Shown here: positions 19,484 to 28,117 of the stretch, in pieces
Position numbering within the stretch: position 1 is the first letter of the stretch
Layout of the letters: each line of letters begins with the position of its first letter
DNA from: Rhodoferax sp.
GTDB lineage: Bacteria > Pseudomonadota > Gammaproteobacteria > Burkholderiales > Burkholderiaceae_C
NCBI GenBank assembly: GCA_009693325.1
Contig: SHXM01000009.1
Span: 1 to 35,734 of the forward strand
DNA: 35,734 nucleotides
Reading direction: 5' to 3'
Notes under the pieces: model-generated
Told to the model about the DNA's origin: nothing
Seen by the model: only the letters and a program-made list of their open reading frames with translations
Databases searched by the model: none
Translations under genes and position numbers: made by a program

Positions 19484-22081
19484 ATGCTACAGAATTACCG
19501 TGCCCACGCGGCCGAGCGTGCTGCCTTGGGCATCCCGCCGCTGCCGCTATCGGCCAAGCAGACGGGTGAATTGATCGAGCTGCTCAAGCGCCCGCCCGCC
19601 GGTGAAGAGTCCACCCTGGTGGACTTGATCACTTACCGCGTGCCGGCCGGTGTCGATGAAGCCGCCAAGGTCAAGGCCAGTTATCTGGCAGCGGTGGCGC
19701 ATGGCAGCGAGACCTGTTCGCTGCTGTCGCGGCAAAAGGCCACCGAGCTGCTTGGCACCATGCTCGGCGGCTACAACATCAGCCCCCTGGTGGAACTGCT
19801 CGATGACGCCGCCGTGGCCGATGTGGCCGCCAGCGGCCTCAAAAAGACATTGCTGATGTTCGATCAGTTCCATGACGTCAAGGAAAAAGCCGACGCGGGC
19901 AACGCCCACGCCAAGGCTGTGTTGCACAGCTGGGCCGATGCCGAGTGGTTCACCTCACGGCCCGAAGTGCCGCAGTCCATCACCCTGACCGTGTTCAAGG
20001 TCGCCGGCGAGATCAACACCGACGACCTCTCGCCGGCGCCCGACGCCTTCAGTCGCCCGGACATCCCGTTGCACGCGCTGGCCATGCACAAGAACGCCCG
20101 GCCCGGCATCACGCCCGAGGAAGATGGCAAGCGCGGCCCGGTCAAGTTCATCGATGAGCTCAAGGCACGCGGCCATCTGGTGGCCTATGTCGGCGACGTG
20201 GTCGGCACCGGCTCCTCGCGCAAATCAGCCACCAACTCGGTGCTCTGGTTCACCGGCCGAGACATCCCGTTCGTGCCGAACAAGCGCTTTGGCGGCGTCT
20301 GTCTGGGCAGCAAGATTGCCCCGATTTTCTACAACACCATGGAAGATTCGGGCGCGCTGCCGATTGAACTCGACGTCAGCCAGATGGCCATGGGCGATGT
20401 GGTCGAGCTGCGCCCCTACGAGGGAAAGGCGCTCAAAAATGGCCAGTTGATTGCCGAATTCCAGCTCAAGAGCGAGGTGCTGCTTGACGAGGTGCGGGCC
20501 GGCGGCCGCATTCCGCTGATCATCGGCCGCGGTTTGACGTCCAAGGCGCGCGAGGCGCTGGGGCTGCCGGTGAGCACCCTGTTCCGGCTGCCCAGCAATC
20601 CGGCTAATTCGGGCAAGGGTTTCACCTTGGCACAGAAAATGGTCGGTCGGTCCTGTGGCTTGCCACTGGTGGGCGGTAAGCAGCAAGGTGTGCGTCCCGG
20701 CACCTATTGCGAGCCGCGCATGACCAGCGTGGGCTCCCAGGACACCACCGGCCCGATGACCCGGGACGAGCTTAAAGACCTGGCCTGTCTGGGTTTCAGC
20801 GCCGACCTGGTGATGCAGTCCTTCTGCCATACCGCTGCATACCCGAAGCCGGTGGATGTGAAGATGCACCACGAGCTGCCCGAGTTCATCAACAACCGGG
20901 GGGGCATCAGCCTGCGCCCGGGGGACGGCATCATCCACAGCTGGCTCAATCGCATGCTGCTGCCCGACACCGTGGGCACGGGCGGCGACAGCCACACCCG
21001 CTTCCCGATCGGCATCAGCTTCCCGGCCGGCTCGGGCCTGGTGGCCTTTGGTGCCGCCACCGGCGTGATGCCGCTGGACATGCCCGAGAGCGTGATGGTG
21101 CGTTTCAAGGGCAAGATGCAGCCCGGCGTCACCCTGCGTGACCTGGTGAATGCGATCCCGCTGTACGCCATCAAGGCCGGCCTGCTGACCGTGGCTAAAC
21201 AGGGCAAGAAAAACATCTTCTCTGGTCGCATCCTGGAGATCGAAGGGCTGCCCGACCTGAAAGTAGAGCAGGCGTTCGAGCTCAGCGACGCCTCGGCCGA
21301 GCGCAGTGCCGGCGGCTGCACCGTGCACCTGAACAAGGAGCCTATCATTGAGTACATCACCAGCAACATCACCATGTTGAAGTGGATGATTGCCAGTGGC
21401 TACGCCGATGTGCGTACCATCAACCGCCGCATCAAGGCGATGGAAGCCTGGCTGGCCGACCCGCAGCTGCTCAAGGGCGATCCTGACGCCGAGTATGCCG
21501 CCGTGATCGAGATCGACCTGGCCGACATCCACGAGCCGATCGTGGCCTGCCCGAACGACCCGGACGATGTCAAAACCCTGTCCGATGTGGCCGGCGCCAA
21601 GATTGACGAGGTGTTCATCGGCTCTTGCATGACCAACATCGGTCATTTCCGCGCCGCCAGCAAGCTGCTGGAGAACAAGCGCGATATTCCGGTCAAATTG
21701 TGGATGGCACCGCCGACCAAGATGGACGCCAAGCAGCTCAGCGAGGAGGGTCATTACGGGGTGCTGGGTTCAGCCGGCGCGCGCATGGAGATGCCGGGTT
21801 GCAGCCTGTGCATGGGCAACCAGGCTCAGGTGAAAGAGGGCGCCACAGTGTTTTCAACTTCGACCCGCAACTTCCCCAACCGGCTGGGCAAGAACAGCAA
21901 TGTCTACCTGGGCAGCGCCGAACTGGCCGCGATCTGCTCCAAGCTCGGGCGCATCCCGACCAAGGCCGAGTACATCGCCGATATGGGTGTTCTTGCAGGT
22001 GCCAGCGATCAGATCTACCAGTATCTGAACTTCGACCGGGTGCCAGACTACGTGGCCGCAGCCGCGTCCCTGCCGGCTTGA
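19484..22081 (+). CDS. acnB: Bifunctional aconitate hydratase 2 / 2-methylisocitrate dehydratase
   Basis: [38 protein letters not shown]...; AcnB N-terminal HEAT-like domain; Fe-S motifs later; RBS AAAGGAGA. Confidence 0.97.
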   Translation: MLQNYRAHAAERAALGIPPLPLSAKQTGELIELLKRPPAGEESTLVDLITYRVPAGVDEAAKVKASYLAAVAHGSETCSLLSRQKATELLGTMLGGYNISPLVELLDDAAVADVAASGLKKTLLMFDQFHDVKEKADAGNAHAKAVLHSWADAEWFTSRPEVPQSITLTVFKVAGEINTDDLSPAPDAFSRPDIPLHALAMHKNARPGITPEEDGKRGPVKFIDELKARGHLVAYVGDVVGTGSSRKSATNSVLWFTGRDIPFVPNKRFGGVCLGSKIAPIFYNTMEDSGALPIELDVSQMAMGDVVELRPYEGKALKNGQLIAEFQLKSEVLLDEVRAGGRIPLIIGRGLTSKAREALGLPVSTLFRLPSNPANSGKGFTLAQKMVGRSCGLPLVGGKQQGVRPGTYCEPRMTSVGSQDTTGPMTRDELKDLACLGFSADLVMQSFCHTAAYPKPVDVKMHHELPEFINNRGGISLRPGDGIIHSWLNRMLLPDTVGTGGDSHTRFPIGISFPAGSGLVAFGAATGVMPLDMPESVMVRFKGKMQPGVTLRDLVNAIPLYAIKAGLLTVAKQGKKNIFSGRILEIEGLPDLKVEQAFELSDASAERSAGGCTVHLNKEPIIEYITSNITMLKWMIASGYADVRTINRRIKAMEAWLADPQLLKGDPDAEYAAVIEIDLADIHEPIVACPNDPDDVKTLSDVAGAKIDEVFIGSCMTNIGHFRAASKLLENKRDIPVKLWMAPPTKMDAKQLSEEGHYGVLGSAGARMEMPGCSLCMGNQAQVKEGATVFSTSTRNFPNRLGKNSNVYLGSAELAAICSKLGRIPTKAEYIADMGVLAGASDQIYQYLNFDRVPDYVAAAASLPA

Positions 22082-22084
22082 TCC

Positions 22085-22146
22085 GAGCCGGCCTTGGCGC
22101 CGGCCTGATTCCAGCCAGCCTCTCAGCCTGTGCCGGGGGGCCTTTT
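22085..22146 (+). terminator. Possible terminator region downstream of acnB
   Basis: GCCGGC-cttggc-GCCGGC hairpin followed later by GGGGGGCCTTTTT; pairing with the T-tract is imperfect. Confidence 0.3.
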
Positions 22147-22263
22147 TGACGCGCCAAGGAGTGGCCCGGCCATAGACACCCTGACCGCCATGATCTTTCG
22201 AGGCGCTTGAGCGCTGTATGGCGCTGCAGAGCCTATGGGGGTTAAACTCCTTTTGGAATCAAA

Positions 22264-22281
22264 TTGTCATATTTTTGACAC
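22264..22281 (+). promoter_or_regulatory. Pho-box-like / dyad element upstream of DUF47-pit
   Basis: TTGTCATATTTTTGACAC resembles the enterobacterial Pho-box CTGTCATAWAWCTGTCAY and contains the dyad TGTCA-N6-TGACA; about 20 bp upstream of the DUF47 start. Confidence 0.4.
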
Positions 22282-22301
22282 AAATCCCTTTGGAGATCGC
22301 C

Positions 22302-22949
22302 ATGTTTTTTGGCAAGCTGTTGCCCCGTGACGGTAATTTTTTCGACATGTTCAACCAACATGCAGACCGAATCATGGAGGCGGCGCGAGCTTTCTCGCAA
22401 CTGGTTGCCAATTACAGCGATGTGCATTTGCGTGAGCAGTACACGCGCGATGTTGACAATGCCGAACGGGCGGCTGATCGGGTGACACATGAGGTCAGCA
22501 AGGCGCTGCACAAAACCTTCATCACCCCGATTGATCGTGAGCAGATTCACAGTTTGATCAACACCATGGATGATGTGGCTGACTTGATCCAGGATTCAGC
22601 CGAAACCATGTCACTCTACGATGTGCGGCACATGACGGAAGAGATCACCCGGCTGACCGACATCAGCGTCAGGTGCTGCGAGCGGGTACGCGACGCCGTC
22701 AAACTGTTAGACCGTATCGCCGACCACAGTGTGGCTGACGCGGCGCTCAAAACCTGTGAAGAAATTGATCGACTGGAAAGCGATGCTGATCGAGTGATGC
22801 GCAGCGCCATGAGTAAACTTTTCCGGGAGGAAAAAGATGTCCGCGAGGTGATCAAGCTCAAGGCGATTTACGAACTGCTGGAGACCATTACAGACAAATG
22901 CGAGGATGTTGCCAACCTCATCGAGGGCATCATCCTCGAGAACTCCTGA
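22302..22949 (+). CDS. DUF47 family (PhoU-like) phosphate transport accessory protein
   Basis: MFFGKLLPRDGNFFDMFNQHADRIMEAARAF...; adjacent to pit. Confidence 0.9.
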   Translation: MFFGKLLPRDGNFFDMFNQHADRIMEAARAFSQLVANYSDVHLREQYTRDVDNAERAADRVTHEVSKALHKTFITPIDREQIHSLINTMDDVADLIQDSAETMSLYDVRHMTEEITRLTDISVRCCERVRDAVKLLDRIADHSVADAALKTCEEIDRLESDADRVMRSAMSKLFREEKDVREVIKLKAIYELLETITDKCEDVANLIEGIILENS

Positions 22950-22968
22950 TTGACCGGGCGCGGTGACG

Positions 22969-23979
22969 ATGGATAACGCACAGGCAGCCCTCTGGGTGGT
23001 GATTTTGCTGGTTTTTTTGGCCCTTGCCTTTGATTTCATGAACGGTTTTCATGATGCGGCAAATTCGATAGCTACCGTGGTGTCCACCGGCGTTCTCAAG
23101 CCAGGCAAAGCGGTGGTGTTTGCGGCCTTCTTCAACGTGGCGGCTGTTTTTGTTTTTCATTTGAGTGTTGCAGCCACGGTTGGCAAAGGCTTTGTGCAAC
23201 CCGGCATCGTCGATACCCATGTGGTCTTTGGTGCGCTGGTAGGCGCCATCAGTTGGAACTTTCTCACCTGGTACTTTGGTATACCGAGCAGTTCCTCTCA
23301 CGCGCTGATCGGAGGCATTCTGGGTGCCGTTATCGCCAAGGCTGGCGCCGGTGCGCTGATCGCGGGTGGCGTTCTCAAAACGGTGGTCTTTATCTTTGTT
23401 TCCCCCTTGTTGGGTTACCTGCTGGGCTCGCTGATGGTGGTGCTGGTGTCATGGTTTTTTCGGCGTACTCGGCCGGCCAAGGTTGACAAATGGTTTCGGC
23501 GCATGCAGTTGGTGTCTGCGGGCGCCTACAGCCTCGGCCATGGTGGCAATGATGCCCAGAAAACCATCGGCATCATCTGGATGCTGCTCATCGCCACAGG
23601 TTATGCCGCGGTGGGGGAGAAGTCGCCACCAACCTGGACCATCGTCTCCTGCTATTTGGCGATTGGTGCGGGCACCATGTTTGGTGGTTGGCGCATCGTC
23701 AAAACCATGGGGCAGCGCATCACCAAACTCAAGCCGGTAGGCGGATTTTGTGCGGAGACTGGCGGCGCCGTCACACTTTTTATGGCAACAGCACTTGGGA
23801 TACCGGTGTCGACTACCCACACCATCACTGGTGCCATCGTTGGCGTTGGTTCGGTTCAGCGGGCTAGTGCTGTGCGATGGGGCGTGGCAGGAACGATTGT
23901 TTGGGCCTGGGTTTTGACCATCCCGGCAAGTGCTTGCGTGGCAGCCCTAGCCTATTGGCTCAGCAATCAGTTGTTTTGA
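22969..23979 (+). CDS. pit: Low-affinity inorganic phosphate transporter
   Basis: FDFMNGFHDAANSIATVVSTGVL...SLGHGGNDAQKTIGI...GIPVSTTHTITGAIVGVG; PiT family duplicated GxxDxANxxxT-type motifs. Confidence 0.94.
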   Translation: MDNAQAALWVVILLVFLALAFDFMNGFHDAANSIATVVSTGVLKPGKAVVFAAFFNVAAVFVFHLSVAATVGKGFVQPGIVDTHVVFGALVGAISWNFLTWYFGIPSSSSHALIGGILGAVIAKAGAGALIAGGVLKTVVFIFVSPLLGYLLGSLMVVLVSWFFRRTRPAKVDKWFRRMQLVSAGAYSLGHGGNDAQKTIGIIWMLLIATGYAAVGEKSPPTWTIVSCYLAIGAGTMFGGWRIVKTMGQRITKLKPVGGFCAETGGAVTLFMATALGIPVSTTHTITGAIVGVGSVQRASAVRWGVAGTIVWAWVLTIPASACVAALAYWLSNQLF

Positions 23980-24003
23980 GGCGGCACGCCCCGGGCGCCT
24001 GGT

Positions 24004-24450
24004 TTATTGCGATATTTTCTTGGACTCCTCAATTTGGTATTCAAAATAATGCTGAAAACTGAACACAATGCTGCTCATCAGCACGGTTGTTCCAACCAGC
24101 AGAGACGCCACAATGGCGCCAATGGTGTGCCAGCCGGTTTGTCCAGCGGCGTTCTCGGTGTCAATCAAGGGGTTGAAGCGGGTGTTCCAGCTTTGAGCAT
24201 CCATCAAGCCATAAACAATGGCGTTCAGTGCACAGCCCGACACTGTGAAACCTAGCAAAGGGATCAGTAGCCAGCTCCAAGCGTCTTCCAATCCATGTGC
24301 TTGTACCCGTTCCAAACCATACAGACCCAGGGCAGTCGGCAAGGGCAAAAGCCAGCCGATCCAATCGCCCATGCCAAAAAGGTAGAAGCGGTGCAGGCCC
24401 AGGGGCCCACCAACAAATGTCAGCCAGGCGGCCAGGGTTTTGTTTTTCAT
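24004..24450 (-). CDS. TM2/NINE-like small membrane protein
   Basis: MKNKTLAAWLTFVGGPLGLHRFYLFGMGDWIGWLLPLPTALGLYG...; GxxGxHRFYLG-like TM2 motif plus additional TM segments; start overlaps the GNAT stop. Confidence 0.7.
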   Translation of the reverse strand: MKNKTLAAWLTFVGGPLGLHRFYLFGMGDWIGWLLPLPTALGLYGLERVQAHGLEDAWSWLLIPLLGFTVSGCALNAIVYGLMDAQSWNTRFNPLIDTENAAGQTGWHTIGAIVASLLVGTTVLMSSIVFSFQHYFEYQIEESKKISQ

Positions 24451-24983
24451 GGGGCTGTCGCCTGCGCGGGCGCACAACTGTCAGCCCGGCCCAGCGCCCG
24501 CTCCATCAACACCACATCAAGCCAGCGCTCGAACTTCCAGCCACAGGCTTTCAGCACACCGACATGACTGAAACCCACCGACAGATGCACGCCAATCGAG
24601 CCAGCGTTGGCAGAGTCGCCAATAACTGCGATCAAGCGCCGCAGGCCGGCAGCCTCGGCCTGTGCGCACAGCTCTGCCAACAGCGCGCGACCCAGCCCTT
24701 GGCGTTGCGTGTATGGGGCGAGGTAAATCGAATTTTCTGCTGAAAAACGGTAGGCTGGGCGGGGCTTGAACCAGTTGCAATAGGCAAAGCCGAGCACTTG
24801 CGCGCCCTCAGCCGCGACAAGATAAGGCAAATTTTTGGCTCGAACTTCCGCCCATCGGGCGGTCATCTCTTGCTCAGACGGGATGTCTATTTCAAAGGTG
24901 CCGGTTCCATTGAGCACATGGTGGGCATAAATATCGGTGATGCCGGCGAGGTCGCTGGCTTGGCATGGGCGAATGATGGGCAT
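24447..24983 (-). CDS. GNAT family N-acetyltransferase (phosphinothricin/methionine-sulfoximine acetyltransferase-like)
   Basis: MPIIRPCQASDLAGITDIYAHHVLNGTGTFEIDIPSEQEM...SIYLAPYTQRQGLGRALLAELCAQAEAAGLRRLIAVIGDSANAGSIGVHLSVGF; Pat/YncA-like. Confidence 0.85.
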   Translation of the reverse strand: MPIIRPCQASDLAGITDIYAHHVLNGTGTFEIDIPSEQEMTARWAEVRAKNLPYLVAAEGAQVLGFAYCNWFKPRPAYRFSAENSIYLAPYTQRQGLGRALLAELCAQAEAAGLRRLIAVIGDSANAGSIGVHLSVGFSHVGVLKACGWKFERWLDVVLMERALGRADSCAPAQATAP

Positions 24984-24998
24984 AAAAAGAGGAGCCGT

Positions 24999-25004
24999 TA
25001 TACT
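24999..25004 (+). promoter_or_regulatory. Candidate -10 (TATACT) of the rpsP promoter
   Basis: TATACT 114 bp upstream of rpsP; no convincing -35. Confidence 0.35.
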
Positions 25005-25117
25005 GTCGGGCTTTTCAGCGTGTCGCTGGCCGGGTGGCCATGTCGCGTGTCTCAAACGCTGGATTATGTGCTGCAGTTAATGGCGGAAGTCAATCTCCGT
25101 TACCCAAAGGATAAATT

Positions 25118-25369
25118 ATGGTCGTCATCCGACTCGCCCGTGGCGGTGCAAAAGCGCGCCCGTTTTTCAATATTGTCGTTGCCGACAAGCGTACTCGTCG
25201 CGACGGACGCTTCATAGAGCGAATCGGTTTTTACAACCCGATTGCCACTGCCAATGAAGAGAGCATCCGCATCACACAGGACCGCCTGACTTACTGGAGA
25301 AGCGTTGGTGCCCAGGCCTCGCCAACGGTCGAACGCCTGATTTCTCAAGCTGCCAGCAAGGCGGCCTGA
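25118..25369 (+). CDS. rpsP: 30S ribosomal protein S16
   Basis: [41 protein letters not shown]. Confidence 0.98.
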   Translation: MVVIRLARGGAKARPFFNIVVADKRTRRDGRFIERIGFYNPIATANEESIRITQDRLTYWRSVGAQASPTVERLISQAASKAA

Positions 25370-25380
25370 CACACGCCGCC

Positions 25381-25944
25381 ATGTTGGCCGGCCTTGAAGC
25401 CGCCGAATTACCGGCAGACGCGATCGAGGTTGGACGCATTGCTGATGCCTGGGGCCTCAAAGGCTGGTTCAAAGTACTCCCCTACAGCGCCGATCCCCAG
25501 GCGCTGTTTTCCTCCCAGTCCTGGTTTTTGTTGCCTGCTGAAAAAGGCCCTAGAACCTTTTCTGGTGTGGGCAAACTCTCCATCACGGAATCCAGGAGGC
25601 ACGCCGACACCGTGGTCGCCTCAGCCCACGACCTGGCAGATCGCGACGCTGCGCAAGCCCTGCGGGGTGCTCGGGTCTTTGTTGCCCGGGCTAATTTTCC
25701 GGCCGCCAAGGGCGACGAGTTTTACTGGGTCGACCTGATTGGGCTGGCAGTGGTCAATCGGGACGGCCTGGGTTTGGGCCTGGTCAAGGAGTTGATCTCT
25801 ACCGGGCTGCAAACCCTGCTGGTGCTGGCGGAGGTTCAAGAGGAAAAAACTGTCGAGCGCATGATTCCTTTTGTCGGCATTTATGTCGATCAGGTCGATC
25901 TGCCGGGCCGGCGGATTCTGGTCGACTGGCAGCCCGACTATTGA
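25381..25944 (+). CDS. rimM: 16S rRNA processing protein RimM
   Basis: EVGRIADAWGLKGWFKVLPYSADPQALF...; between rpsP and trmD. Confidence 0.95.
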   Translation: MLAGLEAAELPADAIEVGRIADAWGLKGWFKVLPYSADPQALFSSQSWFLLPAEKGPRTFSGVGKLSITESRRHADTVVASAHDLADRDAAQALRGARVFVARANFPAAKGDEFYWVDLIGLAVVNRDGLGLGLVKELISTGLQTLLVLAEVQEEKTVERMIPFVGIYVDQVDLPGRRILVDWQPDY

Positions 25945-25953
25945 GGGCGAGCG

Positions 25954-26745
25954 GTGCGCTTCGACCTCATTACCCTGTTTCCCGAAGTCTTTACGCCTTT
26001 GCTCACCAGCGGCGTCACGCGGCGGGCTTTTGAGTCTGCTCAGGTTGACGTCAGGCTCAACCAGCTACGTGATTTTTCCGATGGGCAGTATCGGCGGGTC
26101 GACGACCGCCCCTTTGGTGGCGGCCCGGGCATGGTCTTGATGGCTGAACCCTTACGGCGGTGCATAGAGGATGTTCTACAACAACGTGGGCGGCCAGCAC
26201 CGATAGTGCTGTTTTCTCCGGCCGGCCAGGTGCTCACGCAGAATATCGTCGCCCAATGGGCGCAAAGCGATGGTGCCATCCTGATTTGCGGCCGCTATGA
26301 GGGTATTGACCAACGTTTTATCGACTTGTATGTTGATCAGCAAATCAGCCTTGGCGACTTTGTATTGTCGGGCGGTGAAATCGCCGCCATGGCCCTGCTA
26401 GACGCTGTCGCCCGGCTGCAGCCGGGCGTACTCAATGACGCGCAGAGCCATCAGCAGGACAGCTTTGGCTCCCAACTGGACGGCTTGCTGGATTGCCAGC
26501 ACTACACCCGGCCGCAAAGCTGGGGCGGAACACCGGTGCCGCGGGTGTTGATGTCTGGCAAGCACGCGGAGATCGAGCGCTGGCGCCGCGAACAAAGCCT
26601 TGCCTTGACGGCCCGGCTGCGCCCAGACCTGATTCGACAAGCCCGTCAGAGTGGGCGATTGGGACCCCTGGACGAGGCTTTTCTGGCCAAGCAAGCTCAA
26701 GCCAAGGCAAGCGTAGTTCAGTCTTGGGAGCAGCCGCAAGCATAG
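25954..26745 (+). CDS. trmD: tRNA (guanine37-N1)-methyltransferase
   Basis: MRFDLITLFPEVFTPLLTSGVTRRAFES...FGGGPGMVLMAEPL...LICGRYEGIDQRFID. Confidence 0.97.
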   Translation: MRFDLITLFPEVFTPLLTSGVTRRAFESAQVDVRLNQLRDFSDGQYRRVDDRPFGGGPGMVLMAEPLRRCIEDVLQQRGRPAPIVLFSPAGQVLTQNIVAQWAQSDGAILICGRYEGIDQRFIDLYVDQQISLGDFVLSGGEIAAMALLDAVARLQPGVLNDAQSHQQDSFGSQLDGLLDCQHYTRPQSWGGTPVPRVLMSGKHAEIERWRREQSLALTARLRPDLIRQARQSGRLGPLDEAFLAKQAQAKASVVQSWEQPQA

Positions 26746-26793
26746 GCCGATCCAAGGCTTTGGGTTTATCCCCGGGCGGCGTCAGGGACTCAG

Positions 26794-26807
26794 TTCGACA
26801 AGCTCAG
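26794..26807 (+). repeat. TTCGACAAGCTCAG core of a REP-like dispersed repeat
   Basis: Exact 14-mer in the trmD-rplS intergenic space; matches a core sequence common in dispersed extragenic palindromes of many proteobacteria. Confidence 0.45.
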
Positions 26808-26821
26808 CAGGCCAGATTGCT

Positions 26822-26853
26822 AGTTCGGGGCGCCTGAACTGGCCGGATATAAT
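26822..26853 (+). promoter_or_regulatory. rplS internal promoter candidate: hairpin AGTTCGGG-gcg-CCTGAACT followed by TATAAT
   Basis: Inverted repeat 26822-26840 (one G-T mismatch) just upstream of a consensus -10 TATAAT at 26848-26853. Confidence 0.5.
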
Positions 26854-26950
26854 CAGGGGCTTTACCAGATCCTCTGGCTGGCCGGCTGCTCACTGAGACA
26901 GCCCTTGCGTCATCTCGACGCTGGCGCGTCCAAGATCATTTGAGGACATC

Positions 26951-27325
26951 ATGAATCTGATCCAGACCCTTGAGCAGGAAGAAATCGCTCGCCTTGGCAA
27001 AACTATCCCCGAATTCTCTCCCGGTGACACAGTGATCGTCAGTGTCAATGTGGTTGAGGGCACGCGTAAGCGTGTTCAGGCCTATGAAGGTGTGGTGATC
27101 GCCAAGCGCAACCGGGGGCTCAACAGCGGTTTTATTGTTCGAAAAATCTCCAGCGGCGAGGGCGTTGAGCGGACATTCCAAACCTACAGCCCCCTGATCG
27201 CCAGCATTGAGGTCAAGCGTCGTGGTGACGTGCGCCGCGCCAAGCTGTACTATTTGCGTGATCGCAGCGGCAAGTCCGCGCGAATCAAAGAAAAATTGCC
27301 TGCCAAGAAGACCGTCAACGCCTGA
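26951..27325 (+). CDS. rplS: 50S ribosomal protein L19
   Basis: [67 protein letters not shown]. Confidence 0.98.
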   Translation: MNLIQTLEQEEIARLGKTIPEFSPGDTVIVSVNVVEGTRKRVQAYEGVVIAKRNRGLNSGFIVRKISSGEGVERTFQTYSPLIASIEVKRRGDVRRAKLYYLRDRSGKSARIKEKLPAKKTVNA

Positions 27326-27341
27326 GTTGCAGTGTTCAAAC

Positions 27342-27375
27342 AAGCCGCCCAGGCCGAGCGCTGCGGCTTTTTTTT
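27342..27375 (+). terminator. Rho-independent terminator of the rpsP-rimM-trmD-rplS operon
   Basis: AAGCCGC ... GCGGCTT stem followed by a T tract, 17 bp after the rplS stop. Confidence 0.8.
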
Positions 27376-27408
27376 GCAGTCGCAAGGGTTTGTCGAAGTT
27401 TCCAGAGA

Positions 27409-28092
27409 TTGACGACATTGTCCCGATGGCTTGATTTCGATCCGCAGCAGGTTCCCGTCAAAGGGGTGGATCGCCACTTGCCCGCGGTTCCGCCTGACGC
27501 CATTTCGCCAGCGGCGTTACGGCGGCGTTTTGCAGACCCGCCGGAATGGATTCCTGAACTTGTCGCTGAGCCCAGATGGTCTGAACGCTTGCCGCGGCAT
27601 GCATCCGTCTTACTGCCCATCGTGATGCGGCCAAGCCCTACGGTTTTGCTGACTGAACGTACGCTCCATTTGCCGACCCACAGCGGCCAAATTGCTTTCC
27701 CCGGGGGAAAAGCTGAAGATTCTGATGCGGATGCCACCGCCACCGCATTGCGGGAGACCTGGGAGGAGCTTGCCCTGGCGCCTAGTTTCATCGAGGTCCT
27801 GGGTGTCATGCCGCACTACTGCACTGGTTCGGGGTTCATCATCACCCCCGTGGTTGCCCTGGTGCAGCCGGGTTTTGTTCTTCAGCCCGACCGCAACGAG
27901 GTAGCGGATGTTTTTGAGGTGCCGTTGGCCTGGCTGATGAACCCGGCCCACCACCAACGTCATGCCGTGGCCCATGAGGGGGTTGAGCGCGAGTGGTTCG
28001 CCATGCCTTACCAGCAACCGGACGGGTTGCGATTCATCTGGGGCGCCACAGCAGGAATGTTGCGTAATTTTTACCGATTACTGTGCGCCTGA
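27409..28092 (+). CDS. NUDIX hydrolase, CoA pyrophosphatase-like
   Basis: GQIAFPGGKAEDSDADATATALRETWEELAL: Nudix box with the upstream LPTHSGQIAFPGG motif typical of CoA pyrophosphatases (NudL-like). Confidence 0.88.
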   Translation: MTTLSRWLDFDPQQVPVKGVDRHLPAVPPDAISPAALRRRFADPPEWIPELVAEPRWSERLPRHASVLLPIVMRPSPTVLLTERTLHLPTHSGQIAFPGGKAEDSDADATATALRETWEELALAPSFIEVLGVMPHYCTGSGFIITPVVALVQPGFVLQPDRNEVADVFEVPLAWLMNPAHHQRHAVAHEGVEREWFAMPYQQPDGLRFIWGATAGMLRNFYRLLCA

Positions 28093-28117
28093 AGCGGCCT
28101 CTGGCTATCATTGACGC

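Noticed and set aside
20225-21754. 509-aa minus-strand ORF opposite acnB
   Set aside because: Antisense shadow of the strongly supported acnB; no domain signature.
22921-22939. TCGAGG-gcatcat-CCTCGA inverted repeat near the DUF47 stop
   Set aside because: Lies inside coding sequence and is short; likely chance or codon-driven.
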